From positions 1 through 50,976 of the forward strand of contig JABDGZ010000010.1 of NCBI GenBank assembly GCA_013285735.1: a stretch of 50,976 bases of DNA. Direction: 5' to 3'. Shown here in pieces: positions 17,053 to 26,185 of this stretch. The notes under the pieces were generated by a model. The model worked only from the letters and a program-made list of their open reading frames with translations, was not told where the DNA came from and did not search any database. The stretch is from Candidatus Omnitrophota bacterium (lineage in GTDB: Bacteria > Omnitrophota > Gorgyraeia > Zapsychrales > Fredricksoniimonadaceae). Numbering within the stretch: the stretch's first letter is position 1; each line of letters opens with the position of its first letter. The translations under genes and the position numbers were made by a program.

Positions 17053-17208
17053 ATGTTAGAAGTCAAAGTCAACGACAAGAACAGTTTTGAAAAAGCGATG
17101 CGCTTATTCAAGAAGCAGTGCCAAAAAGACGGATTTTTAGTCGAGCTTAAAGAGCGCCGCTTTTATATTAAGCCTTCCGAACGCAAACGTAAAAAAGGCA
17201 GTAGATAA
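17053..17208 (+). CDS. rpsU: 30S ribosomal protein S21
   Basis: This 51-residue protein is easily missed because of its size. It begins MLEVKVNDKNSFEKAMRLFK, continues with a central CQKDGFLVELKERRFYIKPSE and ends in a basic KRKKGSR tail, the S21 pattern of an amphipathic helix plus arginine-rich tail. S21 sits near the anti-Shine-Dalgarno region of 16S rRNA and helps initiation. It has a consensus promoter and its own terminator, so it is a strong monocistronic unit. AGAAGGG lies about 12 bases before the ATG, a rather long spacing. Confidence 0.93.
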   Translation: MLEVKVNDKNSFEKAMRLFKKQCQKDGFLVELKERRFYIKPSERKRKKGSR

Positions 17209-17210
17209 AA

Positions 17211-17238
17211 AACGAGGGGCATTCCCCTTGTTTTTTTT
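17211..17238 (+). terminator. Rho-independent terminator of rpsU
   Basis: The arms AACGAGGGG and CCCCTTGTT pair (one G-T pair) around a short CATT-type loop and run directly into eight T residues. It begins two bases after the rpsU stop codon. Confidence 0.9.
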
Positions 17239-17245
17239 CAACATT

Positions 17246-17275
17246 AGAAGACACCAAAATCTAGGTGTCTTCTTT
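17246..17275 (+). terminator. Second perfect hairpin between rpsU and purH
   Basis: AGAAGACACC (17246-17255) and GGTGTCTTCT (17264-17273) form a perfect 10-bp stem with an eight-base loop, followed by a weak T/A tract. It may be a back-up terminator for rpsU or a leader hairpin for purH, whose ATG is 18 bases further on. Confidence 0.6.
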
Positions 17276-17292
17276 AAGTTTCAATCCCCCAT

Positions 17293-18852
17293 ATGATTAA
17301 GGTCAAACGCGCATTAATTTCTGTTTCTGATAAAACCGGTTTGGTGGAGTTTGCCAAAGGCTTGAGCAAACTGGGTGTAGAAATTATCTCCACCGGAGGC
17401 ACGGCAGTACTTTTGCGTTCTTCTCATATTAAGGTCCAGGAAGTTTCCGAGTACACCGGTTTCCCTGAAATGCTGGATGGCCGCGTCAAGACACTGCACC
17501 CTAAAATTCACGGCGGCCTTTTAGCCGTACGCGATAATTCTGAACACATGAAACAAATAGCTGCTCACGGTATCGGTCTTATTGATATGGTGGTGGTTAA
17601 TCTTTACCCTTTCGAAAAAACAATCCAAAAGAAGAATATATCCCTGGAAGAAGCCATTGAGAATATTGATATCGGCGGGCCTTCCATGCTGCGGTCCGCA
17701 GCCAAGAATTATAAAAGCGTCGCGGTCATCTGCAATGCGGCGCGTTATAGCGAAGTGCTTAATGAGCTTAATAATAACAGCGGCATTTTATCGGACAAGG
17801 TGTTGGCTAATTTGGCCATTGAAGTGTTTGAGCGTACCAGCCGTTACGATGCTGCGATTTATGAATTTTTAAATAGCCGTTTCAAGGCAGATAATTCTTT
17901 CTCTTCCTTCCCTAAAGAATTCAGTGTTTCTTTTAACAAATTACAAGATCTTCGTTATGGTGAAAATCCTCATCAGACAGCAGCTTTTTATAAAGACAGC
18001 ACAGGCCAGCATGGCTTGGCAGGTCTTCAACAATTACAGGGTAAAGAACTTTCGTTTAATAATATTCTTGATTTGAATGCTGCGGTGGATATTGTCCGTG
18101 AATTTGAAGCGCCAGCAGCTGTTATTATCAAGCACAATAATCCTTGCGGTGTTGCTGAGGATAAAACACTGGATAAGGCCTACCTTAAAGCCTACAAGTG
18201 TGATTCACTTTCAGCTTTTGGCGGGATCATTGGTTTTAACAGGTCTGTTGATGCCAAGACCGCTGCTGCTGTTATTAAAAGCGGTTTTATGGAATGCATC
18301 ATCGCTCCTGGGTTTAGTGAAGAGGCCAAGAATTTTTTTTCAGCGAAGAAGAATTTGCGTTTACTCGTGCTGGATGTACATGCTGTCAATCCTGAGCGTT
18401 ATGACTTTAAGAAAGTATCCGGCGGGCTTTTATTGCAAGACCGGGATAATCGTGTACTCAAACCGGAAGAAATGAAAATTGTAAGCCGGCTTAAACCTAC
18501 CAAGGCACAGATGGATGCCATGATCTTTGGTTGGAAATTGATTAAGCATGTGAAAAGTAATGCCATTGTCCTGGTCAAAGGCACGCAGACCATTGGTATC
18601 GGTGGCGGCCAAACCAGCCGTGTGGATTCCGCGATCCATGCCATCCGTCGAGCAGGGTCACTTGCCCGGGGGAGTGTGTTAATATCCGATGCCTTCTTGC
18701 CTATGCCTGACACTGTCACCATTGCCGCTAAGGCAGGGGTCAAGGCCATTATTCAAACCGGTGGTTCCATCATGGATCCAGATGTTATTAAAGAAGCCGA
18801 CAAAAAAAAGATAGCCATGGTGACAACAGGTATCAGGCACTTTAAACATTAA
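17293..18852 (+). CDS. purH: Bifunctional purine biosynthesis protein PurH
   Basis: PurH catalyses the last two steps to IMP: AICAR formyltransferase and IMP cyclohydrolase. The N-terminal cyclohydrolase domain begins KRALISVSDKTGLVEFA and contains FPEMLDGRVKTLHPKIHGG. The C-terminal transformylase domain has LRYGENPHQTAAFYKD, KHNNPCGVA and a late SDAFLPMPDTV. At 519 residues it is full length. No Shine-Dalgarno is visible before the ATG at 17293, but the N-terminus matches the family well. It uses 10-formyl-THF, linking it to glyA and folC. Confidence 0.96.
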   Translation: MIKVKRALISVSDKTGLVEFAKGLSKLGVEIISTGGTAVLLRSSHIKVQEVSEYTGFPEMLDGRVKTLHPKIHGGLLAVRDNSEHMKQIAAHGIGLIDMVVVNLYPFEKTIQKKNISLEEAIENIDIGGPSMLRSAAKNYKSVAVICNAARYSEVLNELNNNSGILSDKVLANLAIEVFERTSRYDAAIYEFLNSRFKADNSFSSFPKEFSVSFNKLQDLRYGENPHQTAAFYKDSTGQHGLAGLQQLQGKELSFNNILDLNAAVDIVREFEAPAAVIIKHNNPCGVAEDKTLDKAYLKAYKCDSLSAFGGIIGFNRSVDAKTAAAVIKSGFMECIIAPGFSEEAKNFFSAKKNLRLLVLDVHAVNPERYDFKKVSGGLLLQDRDNRVLKPEEMKIVSRLKPTKAQMDAMIFGWKLIKHVKSNAIVLVKGTQTIGIGGGQTSRVDSAIHAIRRAGSLARGSVLISDAFLPMPDTVTIAAKAGVKAIIQTGGSIMDPDVIKEADKKKIAMVTTGIRHFKH

Positions 18853-18865
18853 GCATGGTCCTTCT

Positions 18866-20179
18866 ATGGATCACCCAGAAGTAAATTCTTACCTAGATTC
18901 CTTTGTCAATTTTGAATCCCAGCTTCATAAACTGCGCCCGGAAGATTTTAACCTCAGCCGCATCCAGGAATTTTTGGATTTAGCGGGTAATCCAGCCAAA
19001 GATTTAAAGATCATCCATGTCGCAGGCACTAAAGGCAAAGGGTCAACCTGTGCATTTTTAGCCCGTATTTTGCAGGAAGCGGGTTTCAAGGTGGGGCTTT
19101 ATACCTCACCTCATTTACATAAGGTCAATGAGCGAATCCGTATTTTAAATAAAGAAAATCTTCGGTCCAAAGACAGTTTTAGTGGCACTATCAGCGACGA
19201 TGAATTAACTTCTACCCTGGCATCATTACGTCCTTTCGCAGCTTCTATCCAAAATGCAGGAAAGATCCTGACCTATTTTGAAGTTTTGACCGTGACCGCC
19301 TTGTCTTACTTTGCGAAATCCAAGGTGGATGTGGTTATTTTAGAAACTGGTTTGGGCGGCCGTTTGGATGCGACCAATGCCGTTGATTCTTTGATGGCTG
19401 TGATAACGCCAGTGAGTTTGGATCATACCCGTATATTAGGATCCACCTTAAGTAAAATAGCATCGGAGAAAGCGGGTATTATTAAGAATTCTTACCAGAG
19501 AGTCGTGATTGCTCCTCAAGAGCAAGAGGCAATGGATGTGATCCTCAACCGCTGCCGCGAATTTGGTGTTCATCCTGTTTTTGTCCATGCAGAAAAGTAT
19601 GCAAATTTGAAAATGGGGCTTAAGGGCAGGCATCAAATGATAAACGCTGCCACCAGTATTGAAGTGGTGAATATTTTAAGGACAATGGGATTTAGAATCA
19701 GCGATGAAGCAGTCAGTGAAGGATTAAAGAATGTTGTCTGGCCGGGCCGTTTCGAACTTTTGAGAAGTAGTCCGGATGTGATTGTCGATTGTGCGCATAA
19801 TGAAGCATCATCCCGGGCCTTATCCCAAACTTTGAAGGATGAGTACCCGCATCGACGGGTAATTTTAGTGTTAGGTGTTTCCGAAGATAAAGATGTGGCT
19901 GCTATTTGTAATAATTTGAAAGAAAACGCGGCGCACAGTATACTGACCAAGGCTCATCACCCCAGATCTCATTTATTTACACCGGCAGAGGGGGAGAATT
20001 ATTTTAAGGGTAAGCCGTTTGAAATCACAGAGAGTGTGCCCAATGCTTTGGCGAAGGCCTTGCAAATAGTCGGCCCCCCAGATGTGATTCTAATAACAGG
20101 TTCAATTTTTGTAGTAGCAGAGGCTACACAACAACTGTCACCCCCGAATGTTTTAATCGGGGGTCTAATTAAGAATTAA
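18866..20179 (+). CDS. folC: Dihydrofolate/folylpolyglutamate synthase
   Basis: FolC adds glutamate to dihydropteroate and to folates. The Mur-ligase-type P-loop HVAGTKGKGST covers residues 51-61. YTSPHLHKVNERI, LETGLGGRLDATN and DHTRILGSTLSKIASEKAGIIK follow in the expected order, and the C-terminal domain has the DCAHNEAS segment. The length of 437 residues is normal. The last 14 residues are unusual: residues 424-434 are encoded by a palindromic repeat (20136-20166) just before the stop. It follows purH by 13 bases and is four bases from mnmE. Confidence 0.95.
   Translation: MDHPEVNSYLDSFVNFESQLHKLRPEDFNLSRIQEFLDLAGNPAKDLKIIHVAGTKGKGSTCAFLARILQEAGFKVGLYTSPHLHKVNERIRILNKENLRSKDSFSGTISDDELTSTLASLRPFAASIQNAGKILTYFEVLTVTALSYFAKSKVDVVILETGLGGRLDATNAVDSLMAVITPVSLDHTRILGSTLSKIASEKAGIIKNSYQRVVIAPQEQEAMDVILNRCREFGVHPVFVHAEKYANLKMGLKGRHQMINAATSIEVVNILRTMGFRISDEAVSEGLKNVVWPGRFELLRSSPDVIVDCAHNEASSRALSQTLKDEYPHRRVILVLGVSEDKDVAAICNNLKENAAHSILTKAHHPRSHLFTPAEGENYFKGKPFEITESVPNALAKALQIVGPPDVILITGSIFVVAEATQQLSPPNVLIGGLIKN
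20136..20166. repeat. Palindromic repeat, family B, inside the 3' end of folC
   Basis: TGTCACCCCCGA is followed by a loop and TCGGGGG, giving a perfect 7-bp stem (20141-20147 with 20157-20163). Head, stem and the loop end TTAA match the copy in era (10272-10300) with a few changes. Confidence 0.82.
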
Positions 20180-20183
20180 TTTT

Positions 20184-21563
20184 ATGTACCAATACAAAGG
20201 CCTAGAAGATACCATTGCCGCGATTGCCACCCCTGCAGGACAAGGAGGGATCGGAATCATTCGTATTAGCGGTAAAGAAGCTATTGCCATTGCGGATACT
20301 GTTTTGTGTTTTCGAGGAAGCAAAACATTATTAAATTGTAAAAGTCATACAGTGCATCATGGTTGGGTCAATAGTTTGGATGAAGTATTGGTCACGTTGA
20401 TGCGGGCGCCTAAAAGTTATACGGCTGAGGATGTGGTTGAAATCAATTGTCATGGCGGCATGACTGTCCTGCGTGCGGTACTTCAGGCAATATTAAATGC
20501 GGGTGCACGCCTGGCACTGCCAGGAGAATTTACCAAGCGGGCCTTCCTTAATGGCCGGATGGATTTAGCCCAGGCAGAGGCGGTCATTGATATTATCCAT
20601 GCGAAGACTGAGAATTTTTTGCGGCAGAGCCAGCATCAATTAAAAGGTGAATTATCCATTCAGCTCAATCAGAGCAGGGATGAATTAATAAAACTTTATA
20701 CCATGGTTGAAGCATTGATTAATTTTCCCGAGGATGGTATTGACGCCCAAGGCCGTGAGCAAATATTAAATCGCATCAGCACTCAAGAAATGGTAGTGGC
20801 TAAACTTTTGGAAAGCTCCGAGAGTGGTCGAATACTTAAGGAAGGCATACGTATTGTCCTATGCGGCAAGCCCAATGTCGGTAAATCTTCTTTGCTTAAT
20901 GCCTTGCTCAAAGAGCAGAGGGCCATTGTCACAGACATTGCCGGTACCACCCGTGATGTCTTGGAAGAATCAGCGCAAATCCGAGGAATTCCTATTTCGT
21001 TAGTTGATACGGCAGGTCTTTTGGAGCCTAGGGATTTGATTGAAGAGGAAGCAGTCAAGCGCAGTCATTTGTATATCAAAAGTGCTGATTTGGTACTTTT
21101 AGTTTTGGACCATAGCCGTCCCCTGGAAGAAAAGGACTTGCTACTTTTGGAACAATTAAAAGCCGCCCGCGTTTTAGTGGCAATTAACAAAATGGACTTG
21201 GAAGAGAAGTTAGATAGTGCAGTTCCCAAGAAAATATTTGGCTCTCAGCATGTCATCAAAGTCTCAGCACTTGAGGTCCCATCGATTCAGGAGTTGGAGA
21301 TAAAGATTGTTGATTTAATCTGTAAGGACAAGAATCTGGACACTGACGGCATTCTTATTAGCAATGTCCGGCACATAAAAGCGTTAGAGGCTGCTGGGGA
21401 AAATTTATCAAACGCTGTTCGTCTGATGAATGAAAACACCTCTCTTGAATTTATTTCCGAAGAAATCAAAGCCGCAGTCAATCAACTAGACGCCATCACC
21501 GGCCGCAACATCGACGAAGACCTCCTAGACCGCATTTTTTCTGAATTTTGTATAGGTAAATAA
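20184..21563 (+). CDS. mnmE: tRNA modification GTPase MnmE
   Basis: MnmE and MnmG together install the carboxymethylaminomethyl group at wobble U34 of certain tRNAs. The N-terminal tetrahydrofolate domain begins DTIAAIATPAGQGGIGIIRISG. The inserted G domain has GKPNVGKSS (residues 228-236), DTAGL and NKMD. The protein ends in the FCIGK motif with the conserved Cys. Length 459 is typical. Its partner mnmG is in the window but 16 kb away. The gene converges with cvpA, with two bases between the stops. Confidence 0.97.
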   Translation: MYQYKGLEDTIAAIATPAGQGGIGIIRISGKEAIAIADTVLCFRGSKTLLNCKSHTVHHGWVNSLDEVLVTLMRAPKSYTAEDVVEINCHGGMTVLRAVLQAILNAGARLALPGEFTKRAFLNGRMDLAQAEAVIDIIHAKTENFLRQSQHQLKGELSIQLNQSRDELIKLYTMVEALINFPEDGIDAQGREQILNRISTQEMVVAKLLESSESGRILKEGIRIVLCGKPNVGKSSLLNALLKEQRAIVTDIAGTTRDVLEESAQIRGIPISLVDTAGLLEPRDLIEEEAVKRSHLYIKSADLVLLVLDHSRPLEEKDLLLLEQLKAARVLVAINKMDLEEKLDSAVPKKIFGSQHVIKVSALEVPSIQELEIKIVDLICKDKNLDTDGILISNVRHIKALEAAGENLSNAVRLMNENTSLEFISEEIKAAVNQLDAITGRNIDEDLLDRIFSEFCIGK

Positions 21564-21565
21564 AA

Positions 21566-22306
21566 TTATTTGAAATTTGATTGCAGTTCCGACCTAGAGG
21601 AGTCCTCGGTATGAGAGGGGGATTGGCTGTTCTTGTAAAGGGCCATGACTTTTTTCATTGTCGCAGGGTCATTCATGATCTGTTGGGTAAGCTTAAGCAT
21701 TTTAGGGTTGCTCATCAGTTTGACAAAATCATGGGTGTTGATTTCATTTTGGATATCAGGATCCTGCAGTATGTTCTGGAAGCGGGGATCTTCTGCCAGT
21801 GATTTTGCATCCAGGGTTGTAGAGGCATTTGTTGCGGCATCGGTATTTTGTTTCGATACAGGGAAAAAAATACCTTCAAAAGGTTTGGCGATAGAGGTGT
21901 AAGATTTCGATTGAGCGACATCATGGTGTATAGATGTTAATGTATTTCCCAAAGGAGGCAGTAAGCCTAAGAAGATTAAGGTAAAAATAATAAATACCCA
22001 GCCCCAAGCCAAGGTCAGTATTGCTCCTCCCAAGCGGCTAAAAAAATCGGGCTGGACATCTGAGTCGGTGGCCTTTGACCATGTTTTAAGAAGAATTTTT
22101 AAAAGAAAGGTCAAAAGAAAAGGCCCGATAGTTCCTATGGCCATGCTTATGAGCATGTTTTTGGTCGCTTGATAATAAACGATGCTCAGGATCGTGGTGA
22201 TTATAATAGAGAAGGGATTCACTAAAGAATTCATAAATCCGCGTGAGGATCCTCGGATGATGAAGAAAAAACTTAAAGCCAGCGTGATTAAATCTGTTAT
22301 AGCCAT
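21566..22306 (-). CDS. CvpA-family membrane protein
   Basis: The N-terminal ~170 residues match CvpA: DLITLALSFFFIIRGSSRGFMNSLV, then further helices and a GGAILTLAWGWVFIIFTLIFLG segment, about four membrane spans. The C-terminal ~75 residues are hydrophilic and low-complexity, rich in Asp, Asn, Pro and Met (many PDIQ and NPKM type repeats), and are probably disordered. CvpA proteins are linked to colicin V production and envelope stress; the exact role is unknown. Its start lies directly after the stop of the small membrane protein gene upstream. Confidence 0.85.
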   Translation of the reverse strand: MAITDLITLALSFFFIIRGSSRGFMNSLVNPFSIIITTILSIVYYQATKNMLISMAIGTIGPFLLTFLLKILLKTWSKATDSDVQPDFFSRLGGAILTLAWGWVFIIFTLIFLGLLPPLGNTLTSIHHDVAQSKSYTSIAKPFEGIFFPVSKQNTDAATNASTTLDAKSLAEDPRFQNILQDPDIQNEINTHDFVKLMSNPKMLKLTQQIMNDPATMKKVMALYKNSQSPSHTEDSSRSELQSNFK

Positions 22307-22510
22307 TTAATGTTGTGCCAAAAAACGCAGCTGAGCGAGGTAATAGAAGATAAGGAAGACGCAATAAACGAGAGGAATGATAAAACAGGCCTTGACGATC
22401 CAGGGGAAGGTAAGTTTAAGTTTGGACTTTGCCAATTTTTCTTTAATTTTGGCATACTCTTCAAGGGTAAGTTGTTTGGCTTTTTTAGAATTTGATGGTT
22501 TTTCTGCCAT
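22307..22510 (-). CDS. Small single-pass membrane protein
   Basis: The 67-residue protein has a lysine-rich N-terminal half (LTLEEYAKIKEKLAKSKLKL) and one strong membrane helix near residues 40-60 (WIVKACFIIPLVYCVFLIFYY). I do not recognise a family. Its stop codon abuts the cvpA start, and a plausible promoter lies just upstream, so it appears to lead a two-gene operon. A role linked to CvpA is likely but unproven. Confidence 0.65.
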   Translation of the reverse strand: MAEKPSNSKKAKQLTLEEYAKIKEKLAKSKLKLTFPWIVKACFIIPLVYCVFLIFYYLAQLRFLAQH

Positions 22511-22519
22511 AGTGTTGAT

Positions 22520-22548
22520 AGTATAGCATTTAGAAAAATGAGCTGCAA
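22520..22548 (-). promoter_or_regulatory. Candidate promoter of the cvpA operon
   Basis: Reading the minus strand, TTGCAG (22548-22543) and TATACT (22525-22520) are 17 bp apart, about 10 bases before the ATG of the small membrane protein gene. Confidence 0.45.
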
Positions 22549-22632
22549 TAAAAATGAAGATTAAAATTGAGCCGGTAGAGTTTATTTATTAATATATTTT
22601 TAATAATGACTAGTTGTTGCTACATAACTCAA

Positions 22633-22660
22633 TTGTTTTCAATGTATTATGACTTATAAA
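22633..22660 (+). promoter_or_regulatory. Candidate promoter of the PilZ pair
   Basis: TTGTTT (22633-22638) and TATAAA (22655-22660) are 16 bp apart in the AT-rich 250-bp gap between the divergent operons. The rest of the gap shows no gene. Confidence 0.45.
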
Positions 22661-22760
22661 AATTTTTCATTTTGATTTGCTTTTTAGGAAATATGTTTTA
22701 AACTATTAGTAAAGGAAGCGTTTTCGGAGTTATAACCCATTTTATAAAAAAGGTTTGTGT

Positions 22761-23102
22761 ATGAGTACTGCGATTAATAATAATCGTTCGGAGTCCAGGT
22801 ATAATTGTCTTGTTCCTGTGGAAGGCAAGGAAGGTTCTGAATTTGACGGGACGAAGACAATGGATATCAGCCGTCATGGAATGGGTTTTCTTTCTTCACA
22901 AAATGTTGCGATCAATCAAAAAATAGCTCTTGAAATTGTCCTTAAGCCAAACACAGAACCTGTTATCGTTATTGGACTTGTAAAATGGGTGCGCAAGCTG
23001 GGGGTCTCTGATCAATACCGTGTTGGTGTTGTTTTTGCAGAGATTATTTCAGGCTCCTCCACCCGTCTGGATAAGTATTTAACTTCAAAACGCTGGGAGT
23101 AA
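22761..23102 (+). CDS. PilZ-domain protein 1
   Basis: A single-domain PilZ protein of 113 residues. The c-di-GMP binding signatures are present: RSESR (RxxxR) near the N-terminus and DISRHGMG (DxSxxG) about 25 residues later. The remaining beta-barrel strands end in RVGVVFAEI. ATG 22761 is chosen over an upstream TTG because AAAGG lies nine bases before it. Binding to cyclic di-GMP is a family property. It sits six bases before a second PilZ gene and upstream of the sugar phosphorylase. Confidence 0.88.
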   Translation: MSTAINNNRSESRYNCLVPVEGKEGSEFDGTKTMDISRHGMGFLSSQNVAINQKIALEIVLKPNTEPVIVIGLVKWVRKLGVSDQYRVGVVFAEIISGSSTRLDKYLTSKRWE

Positions 23103-23108
23103 ACCAGC

Positions 23109-23459
23109 ATGCCAACAGCCCAACAGACATCAGATGAACGAAGGATTTTCGAGCGTTTTTCCGCTCGTTTTCCAACAAAATTTAAAGATGCGCGCGATGA
23201 CTACGGGACTGAAGTTTTTCTGCGCGATGCTTCCGCCCAAGGGATACGTATTGTAACCAAGGAGCGTTTTTTCTTAGACGATCAACTTGCTTTAGAAGTG
23301 GAATTACCGGATGGCGGAGAACCGATGGTGTTAAGCGGACATGTGGTGTGGGTAAAATTCTTAAATTTGTCTTTATGGGATATCGGAGTTCAGTTTTCCG
23401 AAGTAAATTTCTTAAAAATGCAACGTCTTTTTAAACTCACCGAAGAGATCGATCTGTAA
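23109..23459 (+). CDS. PilZ-domain protein 2
   Basis: A second PilZ protein, 116 residues. It has ERRIFERFSARF, in which the RxxxR spacing is less regular than in its neighbour, then the degenerate DASAQGIRI signature, a GHVVWVKF strand and DIGVQFSEV. It is diverged from PilZ protein 1, so c-di-GMP binding is less certain. Tandem PilZ genes may form a heterodimer. The GH94-like gene begins 18 bases downstream and may be co-transcribed. Confidence 0.82.
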   Translation: MPTAQQTSDERRIFERFSARFPTKFKDARDDYGTEVFLRDASAQGIRIVTKERFFLDDQLALEVELPDGGEPMVLSGHVVWVKFLNLSLWDIGVQFSEVNFLKMQRLFKLTEEIDL

Positions 23460-23477
23460 ATACCAGCCAGATGTTTT

Positions 23478-26180
23478 ATGCCCCCAGATTCATTTTATAC
23501 ATATCATCCTGATGGAGTAAGTTTTAGCTCTAGCCAAGCGACTGCGATAAAAACCATCTATGCGCCTTTGTGCGGCACAGATGCCTTGAGTATCAAGTCT
23601 GCGATCACCCCTTTTTTAAGCGGGGATATTAAAATTGATAAATTTCATTACCTAACCAAACCAGCCTCCCGTGAAGATTTGCGTTTTCCGTTGCGCGATT
23701 TTTTTGTCTATATAGCAGGTAAAGGTGTTTTTAGCCTGACCAGCGAGTCTTCACCAGATTCAGCTTCCGTCGACATTGGCCCTCTATGGCATAAACTTAA
23801 ACGTATTTATAAGGCAGCAGGATTAGAAATAATCGCAATAAACTTTGTTCCCGCGACCGGTGAAAATGTTGAATTGATGCAGGTGACAGTCAAAAATATT
23901 TCAAAAAAATCGATCACTTTTACACCGACGAGTGCTGTCGCTCTTTTTGGCCGTTCTTTAGCCAATAAACATGACCACGAACATGTGACTGCCCTTTTAA
24001 ATCAGGCCCAACAAGTGCCGGAAGGCGTGCTGATGCAGTCGACCATGGCCTTTAATGAGGAAGGCCATCGGCCAAGCCACGGTGTTTATTATGTGTACGG
24101 ATGTCAGGATAAAGCTGCCGGGCCTCTAGGCTCTTTTCCGACGGTGGATAGTTTTTATGGTGATGGGGGATCGATGCTAAGGCCCCAGGCAGTTTATGAA
24201 AATCAAAAGCCTCCCAGGCTTCGTCCCGCAGCCCTCTTGGGCAAGGAAGTGGTGGGAGCGTTGCGTTTTAAGGAAACGACGCTTAGTCCCGGGCAAAGTC
24301 AATCTTACGTCGTTGCGATTGGCATCGGGACCGATGAGCCGCAAACCCGAGAAATTTTTAATCGTTTTAATACATCTGCAAAGTTCACCCAAGCATTAGA
24401 TGCCAATAAGAAATATTGGTTGGATAAAATTTCTTCCATTGATTTTAAAACCGGGGACATGAATTTTAATTCCTGGATGCGGTGGGTCACCTTGCAGCCG
24501 GTATTACGCCGTATTTTTGGATGTTCATTCTTACCTGATCATGATTACGGCAAAGGCGGTCGTGGTTGGCGGGATATTTGGCAGGATTTATTGTCGCTGA
24601 TTCTCATCGAGCCGCACCTGGTGCGTCAGGATTTAATCAATAACTGTGCCGGTATCCGTATTGATGGCAGCAATGCCACCATCATTGGTTCCAGGCCAGG
24701 TGAATTTCTGGCAGACCGCAATGCCATTTCCCGCGTGTGGATGGATCACGGGGCATGGCCATTTTTGACCATGCTTTTGTATATCGATCAGAGCGGGGAC
24801 TTTGATATTCTTTTGCAGAAACAGAGTTATTTCAGGGATCCGCAATTATCCCGCACCCATGACAAAGATATAGGATGGGTCAGTCAATACGGAAATAAAT
24901 TGTTAGATAAAAAAGGGCATACGTATGAAGGGACTATCCTTGAACACCTTTTAGTGCAGCACCTGACCCAATTTTTTAACGTCGGGGAACACAATATCAT
25001 CCGCCTGGAAGGTGCTGACTGGAACGATGGTTTGGATATGGCTGCGTCCCGCGGAGAGTCAGTGGCGTTTACTTCGTTTTATGGCGGGAATTTATTGAAA
25101 ATGGCGGAGCTTCTTGAAAGCATGGCCACCATTAAGGGTACAATTAAAATACGCGTGATGCGTGAGCTGTTGATCTTATTAGATACTCTTAGTGAAAAAG
25201 TCAATTACGATGACTATCACGCTAAACAGAATCATCTTTTTGGTAAATATTTTCACAGCGTGCAGCCAGCCTTGAGCGGGGAAACTGTTGAAGTGACTAT
25301 CAAAGATTTAGTACGCGACTTGCGTGCTAAAGGGAATTGGATATTTGCGCATATTCGTCGACAAGAAAAAGTTCAATTTAAAGAAGGTTCTAAAATTTTT
25401 GAGTGGTATAACGGGTATTATGATAATCAAGCGCAGCAGGTGGAAGGGCTTCATGGCAACACCGTACGCATGACCTTGACAGGTCAGGTGTTTTCTATCA
25501 TGAGCGGTATGGCCTCTCATGAGGAAATCAAACGGATTATCCTCAGCGTTGATAAATTTTTAAAAGATAAGGAATTAGGCGGATACCGTCTGAACACTGA
25601 TTTTGGGGTGCGACATTATCTGGATTTGGGCAGGGCTTTTGGTTTTGCATATGGTACTAAAGAAAATGGTGCTTTTTTTAGCCATATGAATGTCATGTAC
25701 GCCACGGGCCTTTACCAACGAGGGTTTGCAAGGGAGGGGTTTGCGGTATTGCAATCCATTTACCGCATGGCTTGTGATGGGCAGCGCAGTAAGATTTATC
25801 CGGGCATTCCCGAATATTTTGATGCAGAAGGCCGCGGCATGTACCATTATTTAACAGGTTCTGCCAGCTGGCTGGTGTTGACCCAACTGACCCATGTTTT
25901 TGGTGTGCGAGGGATTAACGGGGATCTGATGCTGGCTCCACAATTAGTCAAAGAAGAATTTAATAAAAAGGCAAAAGCCTCTGTAAGCTGCCAATTCGCA
26001 GGCAAACGTCTGACCGTTGAATATCATAACCCCCAAAAAATAGATGCCGGGAAGTATGCGATCAAGGAAGTCACTATCGACGGAAAAACAATTGCCTTTA
26101 AGCAGATTTCCCAGGATAAAATTTGCCTCCCAAGAACATCCCTCGTCAAAGACGTGCTTATTAAAGTAATTCTCGGATAA
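23478..26180 (+). CDS. GH94-like glycoside phosphorylase
   Basis: A 900-residue cytoplasmic protein (no signal peptide) built like cellobiose/chitobiose phosphorylases: an N-terminal beta-sandwich domain (about 1-300), a helical linker and an (alpha/alpha)6 barrel. The barrel carries GRGWRDIWQD near residue 355 and the DWNDG motif at 514-518, which holds the general acid in GH94, and a C-terminal jelly-roll tail. These enzymes split beta-glucosidic disaccharides with phosphate to give a sugar 1-phosphate. The specific sugar cannot be read. Position before a sugar symporter and an ABC importer supports intracellular oligosaccharide use. Confidence 0.85.
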   Translation: MPPDSFYTYHPDGVSFSSSQATAIKTIYAPLCGTDALSIKSAITPFLSGDIKIDKFHYLTKPASREDLRFPLRDFFVYIAGKGVFSLTSESSPDSASVDIGPLWHKLKRIYKAAGLEIIAINFVPATGENVELMQVTVKNISKKSITFTPTSAVALFGRSLANKHDHEHVTALLNQAQQVPEGVLMQSTMAFNEEGHRPSHGVYYVYGCQDKAAGPLGSFPTVDSFYGDGGSMLRPQAVYENQKPPRLRPAALLGKEVVGALRFKETTLSPGQSQSYVVAIGIGTDEPQTREIFNRFNTSAKFTQALDANKKYWLDKISSIDFKTGDMNFNSWMRWVTLQPVLRRIFGCSFLPDHDYGKGGRGWRDIWQDLLSLILIEPHLVRQDLINNCAGIRIDGSNATIIGSRPGEFLADRNAISRVWMDHGAWPFLTMLLYIDQSGDFDILLQKQSYFRDPQLSRTHDKDIGWVSQYGNKLLDKKGHTYEGTILEHLLVQHLTQFFNVGEHNIIRLEGADWNDGLDMAASRGESVAFTSFYGGNLLKMAELLESMATIKGTIKIRVMRELLILLDTLSEKVNYDDYHAKQNHLFGKYFHSVQPALSGETVEVTIKDLVRDLRAKGNWIFAHIRRQEKVQFKEGSKIFEWYNGYYDNQAQQVEGLHGNTVRMTLTGQVFSIMSGMASHEEIKRIILSVDKFLKDKELGGYRLNTDFGVRHYLDLGRAFGFAYGTKENGAFFSHMNVMYATGLYQRGFAREGFAVLQSIYRMACDGQRSKIYPGIPEYFDAEGRGMYHYLTGSASWLVLTQLTHVFGVRGINGDLMLAPQLVKEEFNKKAKASVSCQFAGKRLTVEYHNPQKIDAGKYAIKEVTIDGKTIAFKQISQDKICLPRTSLVKDVLIKVILG

Positions 26181-26185
26181 TATTA

